Source: Ectobius pallidus (lineage: Eukaryota > Arthropoda > Insecta > Blattodea > Ectobiidae). Taken from it: 64,000 bases of DNA. The notes beneath the pieces are model-generated. The model ran no database searches. It saw nothing but the letters and a program-made list of their open reading frames with translations, and was not told the origin of the DNA. Positions 35,594 to 46,068 of this stretch are shown here, piece after piece. Where the stretch lies: the NCBI GenBank assembly GCA_964059195.1, contig CAXKWD010000004.1, positions 120,686,043-120,750,042 of the forward strand, read 5' to 3'. Position numbers and translations under genes: made by a program. The stretch's first letter is position 1; the number at the start of each line of letters is the position of its first letter.

Positions 35594-36660
35594 TATAATA
35601 AATAATGCTAGAAATAAGTAAAAAACCAAGTGGATTATTATGAAGAGAGAAAGTAAAGTGGTATCTTACAATAATTTTAGTAATCAAATAAGTCCTTTTA
35701 AATTCAATTACATTTTTATTGATAAAGTTAAAGAACTTTTAAATTCAGTTTTATCAATGCCTCTTGATAAAGACTCTAGTTTTTATTTAAATAGGGTACC
35801 AAAACCTTAAAACTTCTTTCAACTTTCAGTTGATTAGAGTAAAATATTCTGAAAAGCAATAACAAAAGAAACCCATTAGGTAAGAAGATATCTATAATTT
35901 ACGCTCAGTAATTTTGAAGTATGGTATATAATTTATAGAAGAAGCATTGACTCACATTATTATTAATTCTTGTATGCTTGAATCTATCGGTCCTGAAGAT
36001 TGGTCCTAATTTTATAAGGTTTTGCCAATATACAAAAAGGGTAATAATTCTCTGGTAGAGAGCTACAGACTAATACCACCGGTTCCTGCGGGGTCAAAAG
36101 TATTGAAGATTGCCCTGAATAGTCTGATTAAAGGATATTTTGAACAAAATAAGTTATTTGATTCTTCATAATTTGGCTATAAATCTGGACTGAGCACTGT
36201 CAAAGCAGCAGTTTCCTTCCTCTCTAAGTGTATTTCAGGGCTCGATAGCAGGGACATTGTTAGTGTAAAGCTGTAAGATTTATCCAAACCATTCAATACC
36301 ATATCTCATTCTCTTTTACTTCAGAAGTTAATGTATTATGACTTTGAGGAAAGTGCTAATCTCTAATGGAATCTTATTTAACTGAAATATATAAAAAGTA
36401 GTGATTGTTGAAACAGAATCAAGCCTTTACCGGTTGTGCATGGCGTTCCAAAAGATCCGTTCTTGGTCCAATCTTGTTTATAATTTTTATTAATGATTTA
36501 CCATTTAACATTTCAACACACACAGTTAATATTTATTTGTTTGCAGATGATCTTAGCATATTTTTTTAAATGGAAATATTCGCGAAACTTAGATCTACAA
36601 GTAAAATCAATATCTAAGGTGGTACAAAATTGGTGTAACACAAACTTACTGTACATCAAA

Positions 36661-37318
36661 TAATAATAATAATATTTATTGGCCATTAAACACTTAATGC
36701 ATCAGGCTTCGTCCAACATAGAGAGTTAAGTCCAATTAAGAGCAAGATGTTCCTTAACAGTATAATAGTTGTTCTTTAGCAATACAAATTTAATTTTCTT
36801 CTTAAAGATATTTACATTATTTAGTGATTTCACACTTTCTGGCAACTTGTTGTATAGTTTTATACCAACAGCAACATGACTATCAAGCGTCATTTGGAGT
36901 CGACATCTAGGTACCACTAGGTTATGACTACCTCGTGTGTTATAGTTATGAACATAGGCGTATCGAGGGGGGGGTTTTGGGGGTTTGAACCCCCCCCCCC
37001 CATTGATTAAAAAAAGGAAAATTGTATAATTTTTTAAGTCTTCCCATAAATTACTTAATACAAGTATAAAGCGTGGGAAGCTTAAAAATCGTTATTTTGC
37101 GTCTTAATTTTTAAAATTATCCGGGGAAGGACCCCCGGAAGCTTAAAACTCGTTATTTTGCGTCTTAATTTTTAAAATTTTCCGGGGGAGGACCCCCGGA
37201 CCCCCCTCTCCCTGGAGGGTATTCCATACCCCCCAGACCCCGCGGATGTTATAACCCCCCCCATATGATCGGCCTGGTTATGAACATCATGTTGTTGGGT
37301 ATTAGCAGATAAATTCAC
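36661..37318 (-). pseudogene. LINE B: 5'-truncated LINE 3' end inserted in LINE A
   Basis: The minus strand encodes a LINE C-terminus: QQHDVHNYNTRGSHNL, RCRLQMTLDSHVAVGIKLYN, KLPESVKSLNNVNIFKKKIK and NNYYTVKEHL, stop, then a (TTATTA)n tail at 36661-36676. The HNYNTRG and KLYNKLP blocks are standard in LINE C-termini. The copy is severely 5'-truncated and is itself split by the MITE at 36953-37276. The right border near 37318 is estimated from where LINE A resumes. Confidence 0.85.
36953..37276. mobile_element. G/C-run hAT-like MITE inside LINE B
   Basis: GTTATGAACAT occurs on both sides (36945-36955 and 37277-37287). Removing one copy and the insert restores the LINE B reading frame through HDVHNYNTRG. 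If the first CAT belongs to the element, the duplication is 8 bp (GTTATGAA) and the ends are CATAGGCGTATC and CAGGCCGATC, a hAT-like arrangement. The interior has G and C runs and a 60-bp direct duplication (37079-37138, 37139-37198) containing TCGTTATTTTGCGTC. Confidence 0.9.
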
Positions 37319-37897
37319 ATAGATATAAACCAAGTTGAAATATACAATACTAGTAAAATACAGGAATCAGTACTTACATATAACACTAACAATACCGGAG
37401 ATCTTATAAGTTCCCTAAATTTTGGGTTTTGTTACTGATCAGAGTTTGAGTTGGAAGGGTCATATATTAAAAGTATGCTCTAGACTCTAGAGTTTCGAAA
37501 GAAATATTTCTTATACGTAGTGTGAGAATACAAAGTGTGATCGTAAAAGTTCTGAAAACAGTGTACTATGCACAAATTTATAGTTGTTTGAGTTACGATA
37601 CTTTGCTTTGGGGTAATCAGACGTTATTTTTTAGATAATTAAAATTACAAAAAACATGTATAAGTTAAGGTTATTGTGTGTCTTCCTGCTGGAGGGCATT
37701 GTAGATCAAACCTTGTTTGGTTACGTATTAAGGCAGTCACAACTCTTTTCATTTTCAATGCTAACTATACATCAAGGAAAATGTTAACCTGCATGTAGGA
37801 AGAGGATATACACATAACTATCATATGAAAAATAGGAATGATTTGGGGCTTTTTAGATGTAGCTATAGCAAGACTAGGAAATCCATTTACTATAGAC

Positions 37898-38353
37898 CAG
37901 TGGTTCCCAAACTTTTCAGTCCGCGGACCCCTTGAAAATAATTAAAATTTCGCGGACCCCCTCTGGGTTTTGAAACAAAAACTACGGTAAATAAATACTT
38001 TGAATCAAATTTATTTAATTTAATAGACAAAATAACAATATCAACGGTAACAAACAGACTTTACTCCTTAATGTGAACAGGGAAGCTGCTTTTGATTAAT
38101 TAGCTCTGCAATGTTAGGTTTAATGTCTGATAATTTCAATATTAAGTCACTTTCAACTTCATGTTTATTTCTCAACTTTAATTTCAAGTACGTGAGGTGG
38201 GAGAATGCTGTTTCACATAGATAAGTAGTGGGGAACACAGTTAAGCATTTCAAAATTACGGGATACCCTATTTCTTCTTAAACCGCCTGCGGACCCCCTG
38301 AAATTCCATCGCGGACCCCTGGGGGTCCGCGGACCCCACTTTGGGAACCACTG
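37898..38353 (-). mobile_element. hAT element, 456 bp, with duplication CTATAGAC
   Basis: Ends CAGTGGTTCCCAAACTTTT and, reversed, CAGTGGTTCCCAAAGTGGG, with an exact 8-bp duplication CTATAGAC at 37890-37897 and 38354-38361. CAGTGGTTCCCAAA is a classic hAT (Charlie-like) terminus. The element is an internally deleted copy that keeps the 3' end of its transposase gene on the minus strand, and is inserted in LINE A. Confidence 0.95.
38068..38253 (-). pseudogene. hAT transposase C-terminal (dimerisation) fragment
   Basis: About 61 codons read FPTTYLCETAFSHLTYLKLK, NKHEVESDLILKLSDIKPNI and end in a stop. TTYLCE-FS and the K-K-RN-L-VE-DL-I-L pattern match the hATC dimerisation domain of ZBED5/SCAND3-like transposases. 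The catalytic core is deleted. The start Met is arbitrary, since coding continues upstream from the older, longer protein. Confidence 0.88.
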
Positions 38354-38656
38354 CTATAGACTAATATGTCAATTAAATTTTATAATTTTCTTCTTTTGTC
38401 ATTAAAACAATTGCCCTTTTCAAACTTTAAGAAAAGATATTCTAAATTTATTAACAGTAAATTGTGTATATAATATTGACGAATTCTTTTATGTAAATTT
38501 CTGTTAAGTGGAATAGATTGTTACTATATTGTCATTTGGATAACAATTTTCAATCATTTGGGAATACGCAGTTTTCCATATATGTTATGAAAACTATGTT
38601 GCATTGAAATTAGTAAAGCCTGGACTGTAGGACTACAAAGATAATTTAATTTTTTT

Positions 38657-39166
38657 GAGGTGAAACTTCTTTAGGCGCGCTAGGAGTAAATCGAGAGCTA
38701 ACCCAAAGTTGCGTTACGCTCTAGCGTTACGAACAAAATCGTCACGAAAGTAGTGGGGGTAAGTAGCAAGCATAGAGTTGTTATCAAAAGAGTGGGGCCA
38801 CGGGAGCGCGCGGGGGAAATGTATCAGGCATTGAGTGGGGGGCTATTACTGCTTCGAGCTAGTGGCGTGGTGAGCCCTTCACCATTATATATAGCTCTAC
38901 TCGTTGCGTGAGCATCGTTTACACGTCACTAACGTTCTCGGAAACTTAACCAAAGAGTCCCGTTCATGTAAACACAGTGGCTACGATCAGTGACAGTTTG
39001 GACATTAGTTCATTACAACTGTGTTATTGTTTTATACGTATTCGATTTAAAATGCCGAAAAAGTGAATTTCTTATTTTATTCAGCTGATTTCCTTCTTCC
39101 GATTCGATATAATTATATGTATTCCTCTATTTCACTCTCAACGTTGCCAAAGAAGTTTCACTTCTG
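38657..39166 (+). mobile_element. Non-autonomous TIR element with internal TATA box
   Basis: Left end GAGGTGAAACTTCTTTAGGC and the reversed right end contain AAGTGAAACTTCTTTGGC, about 20 bp of imperfect inverted repeat. Inside, a GC-rich 5' half carries TATATATAG at 38886-38894, and ATGCCGAAAAAGTGA at 39052 gives a 4-codon frame. CGGBP1-like hAT genes, including the one at 45412, also begin with Met-Pro-Lys, so this could be the 5' end of such a gene with its coding body deleted. No clear target duplication was found. Confidence 0.6.
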
Positions 39167-40539
39167 TCGCGTGGCGTTCCACGCACCCGATTTGTTTCTT
39201 TAGTAACAGTAATATTTTGATTAAAACTTAGAATAATGTTGACGATTATAATACATTTTGTTGAACTCATTTGTTCTTAAAATAAAATATTTCTATATCG
39301 ATATGGGAAGTCGGATTTGTAACACATAGTTCTACAGTAAAAATGTTGCAGGAAATGTATTAAACTTTCATTAGGAGATGCCGGTTTTGCTAATAGACCC
39401 TCAAATATGAGTAGCCTACCGCACTTCTCGTACCTTGACTCTCAAGTCCTCTGAGATGATATATTTGTTTACAAATTTGCTCCCTGTAAAGCCTAGCTTC
39501 ATATAGCGGCAGTATTCAGCTGGTTCAGAACTCTCATATTCTTCTGCATGCCTCTAAAATAACCTAGGCCTATCTGATAACGAAGTTCCCTTATTTTAGG
39601 ATCACATATTTTAGCATATATGTGCCGTCGTGAATCATTTCCATAAATAACTACCGCGACAGCACATAAACGATAACGCCAAAATGTGCCTACCATCAGC
39701 AGCTAATGATATTGTAACGACAATGCTTATTTTTTCCTATTACAAAGGAAATAGTTTAGGATACATGTAGTGTCCAATATTGTATACTTCATTAAAAACT
39801 TATAAAGATAATTTTAGGTCATTCATTTTTAAAATTTTATTAATAATCCTTACCGGTTGTCTTGCAACTTGCCTGTAAATTGGTATCACACATCTCCCTG
39901 ATATGCGTATAGCGACTAAGTCGATTTATAAATAAAATTAATAAACTGCTGGGCACTAAAATGCAGCTATTTCTATATTGTGCACACTAAAAAAGGACTT
40001 TGCAAAATTTTGATTTTAATGCAAAAAATCAAATGTTTTCGAGAAGAAACACAACAAACACACAAGCAATTTGATTGTTGTGGAAAACATTAGCAAGACA
40101 GTATTCAATTGTGAAATTAATTCAATATGGCCTTGCTCGATTGCTATCTGGATTCATTTGTTTACGATTTGCAGAGATCTGATTTACACAGAAGGGGATC
40201 ATGAAAGCACGCCTAAATGGGAAAACATTGAATGATTTGGATAAAACTCACTATGCTGGTTTTTTGGGCTAGGGAACTCGAAACTGATTTTTTTTTTCAA
40301 TTTATTCGCACTTTATTCGTGAAATGCATCTCAACCGGGATTTTAGTTTTTAAAATTATCAATCGTTAATATTAAATTGTTTGTGCAAGATTTGGGTACG
40401 GTTCATGAATCTAAGTATAATTTTAGTTGTTTCATTTCTAATTTGTATGCACATATGGCAGCATAAGATTGGATTTGTTCGTTTAATTATTTATATTTTT
40501 AACGTTAAACAATGTAATTAAGAATAAAATTATGTGATT
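39167..40539. other. AT-rich spacer, nothing recognised
   Basis: No assignable structure on either strand. Confidence 0.45.
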
Positions 40540-40665
40540 CCTGCAGTTTATGTAAAAACTATGTCAGTGTTAATAAATATGTTTTTATATTTTTTCTGTT
40601 AATTTAATGATTTAAACAAAACATCTAGCAGTTGAGTAAATAATCGCGGGCGAAGTAGGTACACA
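40540..40665 (+). repeat. Dispersed repeat end, relative of 6340-6495
   Basis: Shares with 6340-6495 the order GTTTATGTAAAAAC, GTTAATAAA, TTAATGATTTAAA-A, CAGTTGAGTAAAT and ATCGCGGGCGAAG. The terminal CACCTGCTAG is replaced by unrelated sequence. Confidence 0.7.
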
Positions 40666-40669
40666 ACTT

Positions 40670-41027
40670 CAAAGCACTGTCAGAATGTATGGGGCGAAAC
40701 TACAAAAAAGATGAGGAAGGGCAGACTGTAGTTTGGACGAACTTAAAATTCTCCATTTTCTAAGAATCAACCATTCACATTTTTGTACAAAAACAGTTAT
40801 ATTGCATAGGAAGAATTCAAGGCACTTCATATAAGAATTAGATAGCCCATTCTCTCTCTTGTACCAGCGTATTTTGAATTTCCACAAATCGACGCCAACA
40901 AGAAAGTAGATTTATTGTGCCTTTGCCATGACTACGTCATTCCTAGTGTATACTGGGACTTCTACAATAATATGAAGTGTTCTTCTGAACCAAGACAGCA
41001 AGACAGTTGTTCCTCTGGCGATGAATG
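40670..41027 (+). pseudogene. Degenerate C-terminal ORF fragment, probably transposon-derived
   Basis: Near the end the plus strand reads KKVDLLCLCHDYVIPSVYWD, FYNNMKC and SCSSGDE followed by a stop at about 41027. Upstream blocks such as YGAKLQKR and LDELKILHFLRIN are in shifted frames. The block order resembles the C-terminus of unnamed transposon-encoded proteins common in insects. I do not recognise a named family and this is a tentative call. Confidence 0.35.
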
Positions 41028-42367
41028 ATGTCTGAATTATATTAAGTCAAGAAAGTATCAATTGAAGTTTAAATTTAGCAAATACAATGTCTTTTTAGAC
41101 ATTTTATTATTTATATAAATTTAACTTATTTAAGAATATATTTTTAATAACTTACAAGCATTGTAGAATACTCGAGCAACAAGTAAAACAGAGAACTTCA
41201 CACGTTATACATTCTTATTTATTTCTTGCAATTCTTATCACTTCCCATAGAATAAATGGAGAAAGACTAAAAATATGATTAGTTAAATAGTCATAATCCG
41301 GAATAGGAAAGCTTCTATTTGACATTAAAGTGTTACAACTCTGAAAAAAACCGTCACAACTAGAAGTTTTTTACCTTTCATTCAAGGGAAACACTGTTAC
41401 AACTCAGAAATTTGTTAATTTTTTCTAACCAATCAAGTTCTGGATTTTATGTCTTAGCGTTATTGAAAGAGGCCTATGAGATGCAATAAATCCCAAGATA
41501 AGTTCATAGCAGCTCCTAGTGACCAAGGAGAAGATGTTAAAGAAACAAGGATTTTTTTTTCTCTCTCTCCTGAATATTTACTGATTTTGAGTTGTAACAG
41601 TCTAATTCTGATGTAAGTAACTGGGCCTTGACAAATTAGAGAAGCTATCGATATTGTTCTTTGGCGTAAATAAATAACGAAGAATGGAATCACGAAAAAA
41701 TGCACAATTTGTTGCAGTCACATAACTTTCTCTACTCTGGACATGGAGAATATCATTTTCTCACTTCACATGTTGATATAGAATAAGAGGTCGTATTGCA
41801 GGGACAACTTAATCCAGTTGTCTCAGCCTGAGTGTGTGCCAACGAGTATGCTGTACCAGAAGTTGGTAAAAATAATCGTATCTGCCGATACGTTATTCAT
41901 AGCTGTAGGATTTATATTACTTGAGAAATATGGAAATTTATCATAGGTCCTAAACATGTAAAAGAAGACAAAATAGGATGGAACATTTTTAGTCCTGTAT
42001 GCGCAGTAAAGTGTGTACCAGATTTTTGTGGAGGAAAGTATGAAAGCGATATTGATTTTCTTTCTTATTTCAGCCCCGAAATGGTTGTATGGTAACATGA
42101 GAGTGGGAAATAAAATATTAAAAGACAGTATAATTTTATATTACCAGAATTCCTGTTGGTGTGTGGAAGCAATGGGGTGAACAATTCTAAGCCCTCTATG
42201 AGCCATAAAAAGCTATCAAGAGTTTTCTGGGGGAATAGTTTATCATAAGTCGTTCTTCCTCATTTCAAACTCAACATACCTATACAAAGACCTGTATAAA
42301 GACCTAGAGTTTGAAAGTCGAAAGTCCTTCATTAGTTAATTTCTAATTACAATATACAAATCCGGAC
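41028..42367. other. AT-rich spacer with ACAACTC motif repeats
   Basis: GTTACAACTC or its near variants recur at about 41332, 41351, 41395 and, inverted, at about 41592. No gene was recognised; the 81- and 91-codon minus frames lack known motifs. Confidence 0.35.
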
Positions 42368-42917
42368 CAGGGTTGTCAGATCAGAAACGTAGAACAGTCG
42401 TACCAATATCCGAAAATAGTCGTATGCTAGTTAAAACTGTCGTATACTTTGTGATTTTTCAGTGTAATGAACGTCTTGCGTTGTTAATAATAATAATAAT
42501 TAATAATCGGCATTATGCACCTTATATATGTCATGTAATTATTAATAAATCATCTTACAGTATTTATAAATGATTAGGAGTGTTTCTTTATCTTCCGGTG
42601 TGCTAAATTTGATTAAATACAATAAAATTAAATAAACAGTAGTTGTCATAGTGTTGTAATTATTGCCAAAGGCACAGGATTGCTTTCTAATCATATTGAT
42701 TTTAGCAACATGCTTACAATAAAAACCATGTGAAAACAAAAAGCTGGAGACATATCAAAATTAAAAATTCGTCAGTAGATTGGTTTAAAAAAATATAAAA
42801 CGCTATGTTAAAAATAGTCGTACAAATAGGCGTACGACTCATGATTGCGTCACACGTCGTACAAATGTATGAAATAGTCGTATGTGTATGACTATAGTTG
42901 TACGTATGGTAACCCTG
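42368..42917. mobile_element. hAT-type MITE with ATCCGGAC duplication and GTCGTA subterminal repeats
   Basis: Ends CAGGGTTGTCAGATC and, reversed, CAGGGTTACCATACG. The 8-bp duplication ATCCGGAC is exact (42360-42367, 42918-42925). GTCGTA or its complement occurs at least seven times, all within about 90 bp of the left end or 110 bp of the right end. This is the arrangement expected of subterminal transposase binding sites. There is no ORF of interest. Confidence 0.94.
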
Positions 42918-43576
42918 ATCCGGACCTTTTAAGCTATTTCTTTATATTGCGTATGTGTGAGGAAAGAATGGGAAGGGGATAAGTATGTATTGCTTTCAGT
43001 AATTGTCTTGCGTTAGTGTAACTTGTATGTGATTTCGGAGAATTCCATTGTCGAGTTTTAGGCGTTTTAAGTTCTGTAGATAACTTTTCGGTTAAGAGTA
43101 TGAAAAATCAATCAATTATCCAAACATAGTATGTTAATTTTTACCATACAACGCTAAACAATACTGAAATGAAAAACATACTAGGTAACTGTAATATGAT
43201 TAACAAAAAATTACAATGAATGAAAAAAATTTACTTACGCATCTGGACCAAAAATGGAATTTTCATTACCATAGTAAAATAGTAGGCTACGAACCTAATA
43301 AAAGGGCATTTTATTAGGATACGAGTTAGCACATTACTCAATGAGCCTGTAATGACATTTTATTAAAATAAGAGTGTCTTAATTATCATTATAGGCAAAT
43401 TGCATACGACTGTTTTTGTTCAACCATAATTTATTCAATGTTCAAGTTTTGAGATTTAAGATTTTTAAAAAGATCAACAAAATGGCTGAACGAGGCGATC
43501 AGCTGTTATTATGATCTCATAGTCCTTGACTTCTGCGTTATATTTCACCTGATGGCGTACGGTCTAGTCTAATGTA
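42918..43576. other. AT-rich spacer, nothing recognised
   Basis: No recognisable structure. Confidence 0.45.
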
Positions 43577-44130
43577 CAGAGTGTTTCAAAAATACTTTTA
43601 TCAACTTCGGGCATGGATTCCTTACGCCAAAAGAAGGTAAAAAGTTCATATGAACATGGGTCCAATAATCCTTTGTTTTCTCATTAGGAACTGTTCAGCA
43701 CATTGGTACACTCATAACACGTCAACACACAAAACTCATAACTCCCGACCTCAATCCTTCGGATTTTTATCTCTGGGGGCACCTCTTAAACTATTGGTTT
43801 TTGGAGCAGACATCCCGGATGAAGAAACTTTTCATCGACGTGTCATTTAAGCCTGCGAAGCAATTCGACACCATCCCGGAGTATTTGAAAGGGTGCGACA
43901 GTCCATGATTCGACGAGTGCATGCAGGTCTAGAAGCAAGAGGAGGACATTTCGAGCATCTGATATGAGTTTTGTGTGTTGACATGTTATGAGTGTACCAA
44001 TTTGTTGAACAGTTCCTAACGAGAAAACAAAAGATGATGGGACCGACCTATGTTCATATTAACTTTTTTCCTTCTTTTGGTGTAAGGAACCCATGCCCGA
44101 ATTTTGTAAAAGTATTTTTGAAACACCTTG
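43577..44130 (+). mobile_element. Mariner-superfamily element with about 165-bp inverted ends
   Basis: TA flanks both ends (43575-43576, 44131-44132). The left end CAGAGTGTTTCAAAAATAC pairs with the reversed right end CAAGGTGTTTCAAAAATAC, and the match continues for about 165 bp through TTCGGGCATGG, CCAAAAGAAGG, CCTTTGTTTTCTC-TTAGGAA and CAACACACAAAACTCATA. Between the arms only the 3' end of the transposase gene remains (43739-43964). Confidence 0.92.
43739..43967 (+). pseudogene. Mariner-like transposase C-terminal remnant
   Basis: The first frame reads TPDLNPSDFYLWGHL, the third catalytic Asp region (PSD) of a Tc1/mariner transposase. A frameshift follows, and the second frame reads DIPDEETFHRRVI, stop, ACEAIRHHPGVFERVRQSMI and RRVHAGLEARGGHFEHLI with a natural stop at about 43966. 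The GGHFEHLI ending is intact. All upstream coding sequence has been deleted, and the copy has one frameshift and one stop. Confidence 0.9.
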
Positions 44131-44259
44131 TATAAAGTTGAAAGTGTGTATTTAATATTTATGTATGTGTGTTTGTATATTTGTTCCCTATACAAATCTA
44201 CATTCTTAATGCAATTTGCACGGAATTTTACACTCATACTTCAGGGGTGCCCCCCCCCC

Positions 44260-44345
44260 AAACTTCATGACTCACCCCCCAAACTTCAAGACTCACCCCC
44301 CAAATTTCATGACTCACCCCCCTCAAACTTCATTGCTCACCCCAA
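44260..44345. repeat. Four-unit tandem repeat, unit about 21 bp
   Basis: Units of AAACTTCATGACTCACCCCC and close variants repeat four times just inside the left end of the outer element. Confidence 0.92.
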
Positions 44346-44545
44346 CCTAATTGGCTGTCGACAAGGGCGCCAATATATTTTCTAGGAAGGGGCAATTTTT
44401 TAAATTAATATATTTTTTGTCGCTTTAACTTCTTGGGCCACTTTGTAACATTATATTAATAATATAATAAGTGCAACAATGACGTAGCTAGAAAATAATT
44501 GCGGGGAGGGTCGAAAGTGCCGGGGGGGTTAGGGATACCCCCCAA

Positions 44546-44838
44546 AAAGGGGGTCGGGGGTCCATCCCCAGAAAAATTTTAAATATTGAACTAATGAAAA
44601 TTACATTTTACGCTATTTTAGCACAGTAAAACTAGTTAGCAAAGTTGTTTACCATACTCGAAGACATGTCAATGTAAATAAGAAATCATTACCTAAGTGG
44701 GGGGTCCACCCCCGGAAAATTTTTAAATACTGAACTAATGAAATCACATTTTACACTATTTTAGCACTCAAAAACTAATTAGGAAATTTGTTTACTATAC
44801 ACTTAAGACATGGCAACTTAAACAAGAAACTGTTACCT
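44546..44838. repeat. Two-unit tandem repeat, unit about 145 bp
   Basis: Both units begin near GGGGGTCCA-CCCC-G and share GAAAA-TTTTAAATA-TGAACTAATG, CACATTTTAC, TATTTTAGCAC and AGACATG-CAA. They differ at several sites, so the duplication is not recent. Confidence 0.88.
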
Positions 44839-44909
44839 AAGTTATAATACTTATTACTATTTATAAGAAAAGATGAATAACACATGGAATAGTGGACATT
44901 ACTCATTAT

Positions 44910-46068
44910 TAGGGACCGGATTCTTAGGTTTTTACCTATTTTTTTCCTTACTTCCAAAACAAAAAGCGCTCATACGCTTTTTCGAATCATGTCCATAGGA
45001 TTCACCCACATTAATTCTGTAGCACCTAAAAATACCTAAATGGGGTATAAAAACCTAAATATACCTAAACGGGATATAAAACCTAAAATGTCTAATTTAG
45101 ACTACTTTTTTGTCGTTTTTGTTTGTCGGTTGAGAAATCGGTATTTTGCGGAGATACAGTAATTTTTGTCGAGTTCAAATTAATACCAACAGCGTTTCGT
45201 TCAACCCATTGTCGTCTAGGATGGACAGTATCTAGAGAGTTAGTGTAAGAGTACCGGTATATTCCTTTTAAAATATTCGTACGAAGAACCATTGTTGCCG
45301 TGTATGAACAAGGATATAGATCTGTGTTTTAAAGCGCTTGCTTGCCTTTAGTACTGCCCTGTTATTCATACTGAGTGGTCACACTGTGAGTTTTAAGTAG
45401 ACGTGTTAATTATGCCGAAACAAATGAAATCGAGCTTATTCCGGCAGTGGATCATTGGCGACGACCTGAATTTCACTACCGATGGCAAGGTAATATTTTG
45501 TCAAGCCTGCCAGAAATACGTGTTATTTACCTTTCTAGAAAAGGGGGAAGTTTTCGTCCCTAGTTGATCTGTAGTGCGGTTAGCATGCGTAACAACCGAA
45601 GAAAGGAAAATAATTAGTTTCACATTATCCACATCCAACCATAAAGTATTTTACTCACTAAGATCGGATTCGAATCCGGAGAAGGGTAGTGTCTAGATAC
45701 AGTATTAACTATTAACTAAGAGATAACAGGAGGAACTTCACAGTTGAGAATCTTGAAAGATATTTAGTGAAATACTGTAACCAGGAAATGTGAGGCAATC
45801 TTATTTTCACTGCTTCTTTTGATTGTTTATGCTTTCTTTCTTCAATTGTATAATATTGTACTAAAGCAAGTTTATACAAATTTAAGTCAATTTTGTTAAG
45901 TTAAACTTTACAAGTATTATGTACAGAATCCTATGTAGCACATTCAAATTCGTTAAACCAATTATTCTACCCGAAAACGATATTTTGGACAAAAAACCTA
46001 AAAAATACTATTTCACCTAATGGAAAACCTAAAACAGTGTTTTTAAAAACCTAAAAATCCGGTCCCTA
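44910..46068 (+). mobile_element. Inner hAT element, TSD CTCATTAT, with AACCTAAA subterminal repeats
   Basis: Ends TAGGGACCGGATTCTTAGG and, reversed, TAGGGACCGGATTTTTAGG. The exact 8-bp duplication CTCATTAT is at 44902-44909 and 46069-46076. Multiple ACCTAAA motifs lie within about 170 bp of the left end and 90 bp of the right end. It carries a short CGGBP1-like N-terminal ORF at 45412. It is inserted into the outer element and is younger. Confidence 0.93.
45412..45567 (+). pseudogene. BED/CGGBP1-like zinc-finger N-terminus of a hAT ORF (51 codons)
   Basis: Starts at ATGCCGAAA and reads MPKQMKSSLFRQWI, then DGKVIFCQACQKYV and stops at TGA 45565-45567. The FC-x2-C core fits the N-terminal zinc finger of CGGBP1-like hAT proteins; the paired His residues expected further on are missing because the sequence diverges after KYVLF. 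Intact relatives are several times longer, so this is the first part of a gene whose remainder was deleted. In the parent element such a finger would bind the subterminal repeats. Confidence 0.68.

Larger units (their letters stand above)
35620..38495 (+). pseudogene. LINE A: non-LTR retrotransposon ORF2 remnant interrupted by three insertions
   Basis: From about 35980 the plus strand shows reverse-transcriptase blocks in order: IYKKGN and SYRL-type thumb/finger residues, SKVL, FGYKSGLSTVKAAVSFLSKCISGLDS, DLSK-FNTISH, VHGVP, (frameshift) SVLGPILFIIFINDLPFN and the active site LFADDLS at about 36538. After the insertion at 36661-37318 the downstream region resumes (LNFGFCY, LCVFLLEGIV-type phrases, 37380-37890). 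It continues past the hAT at 37898-38353 with NFKKRYSKFIN-like sequence to about 38495. Stops and frameshifts occur throughout. The upstream part (35620-35960) is only weakly coding. The pattern fits Jockey/CR1-like LINEs; the exact clade is not determined. Confidence 0.8.
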
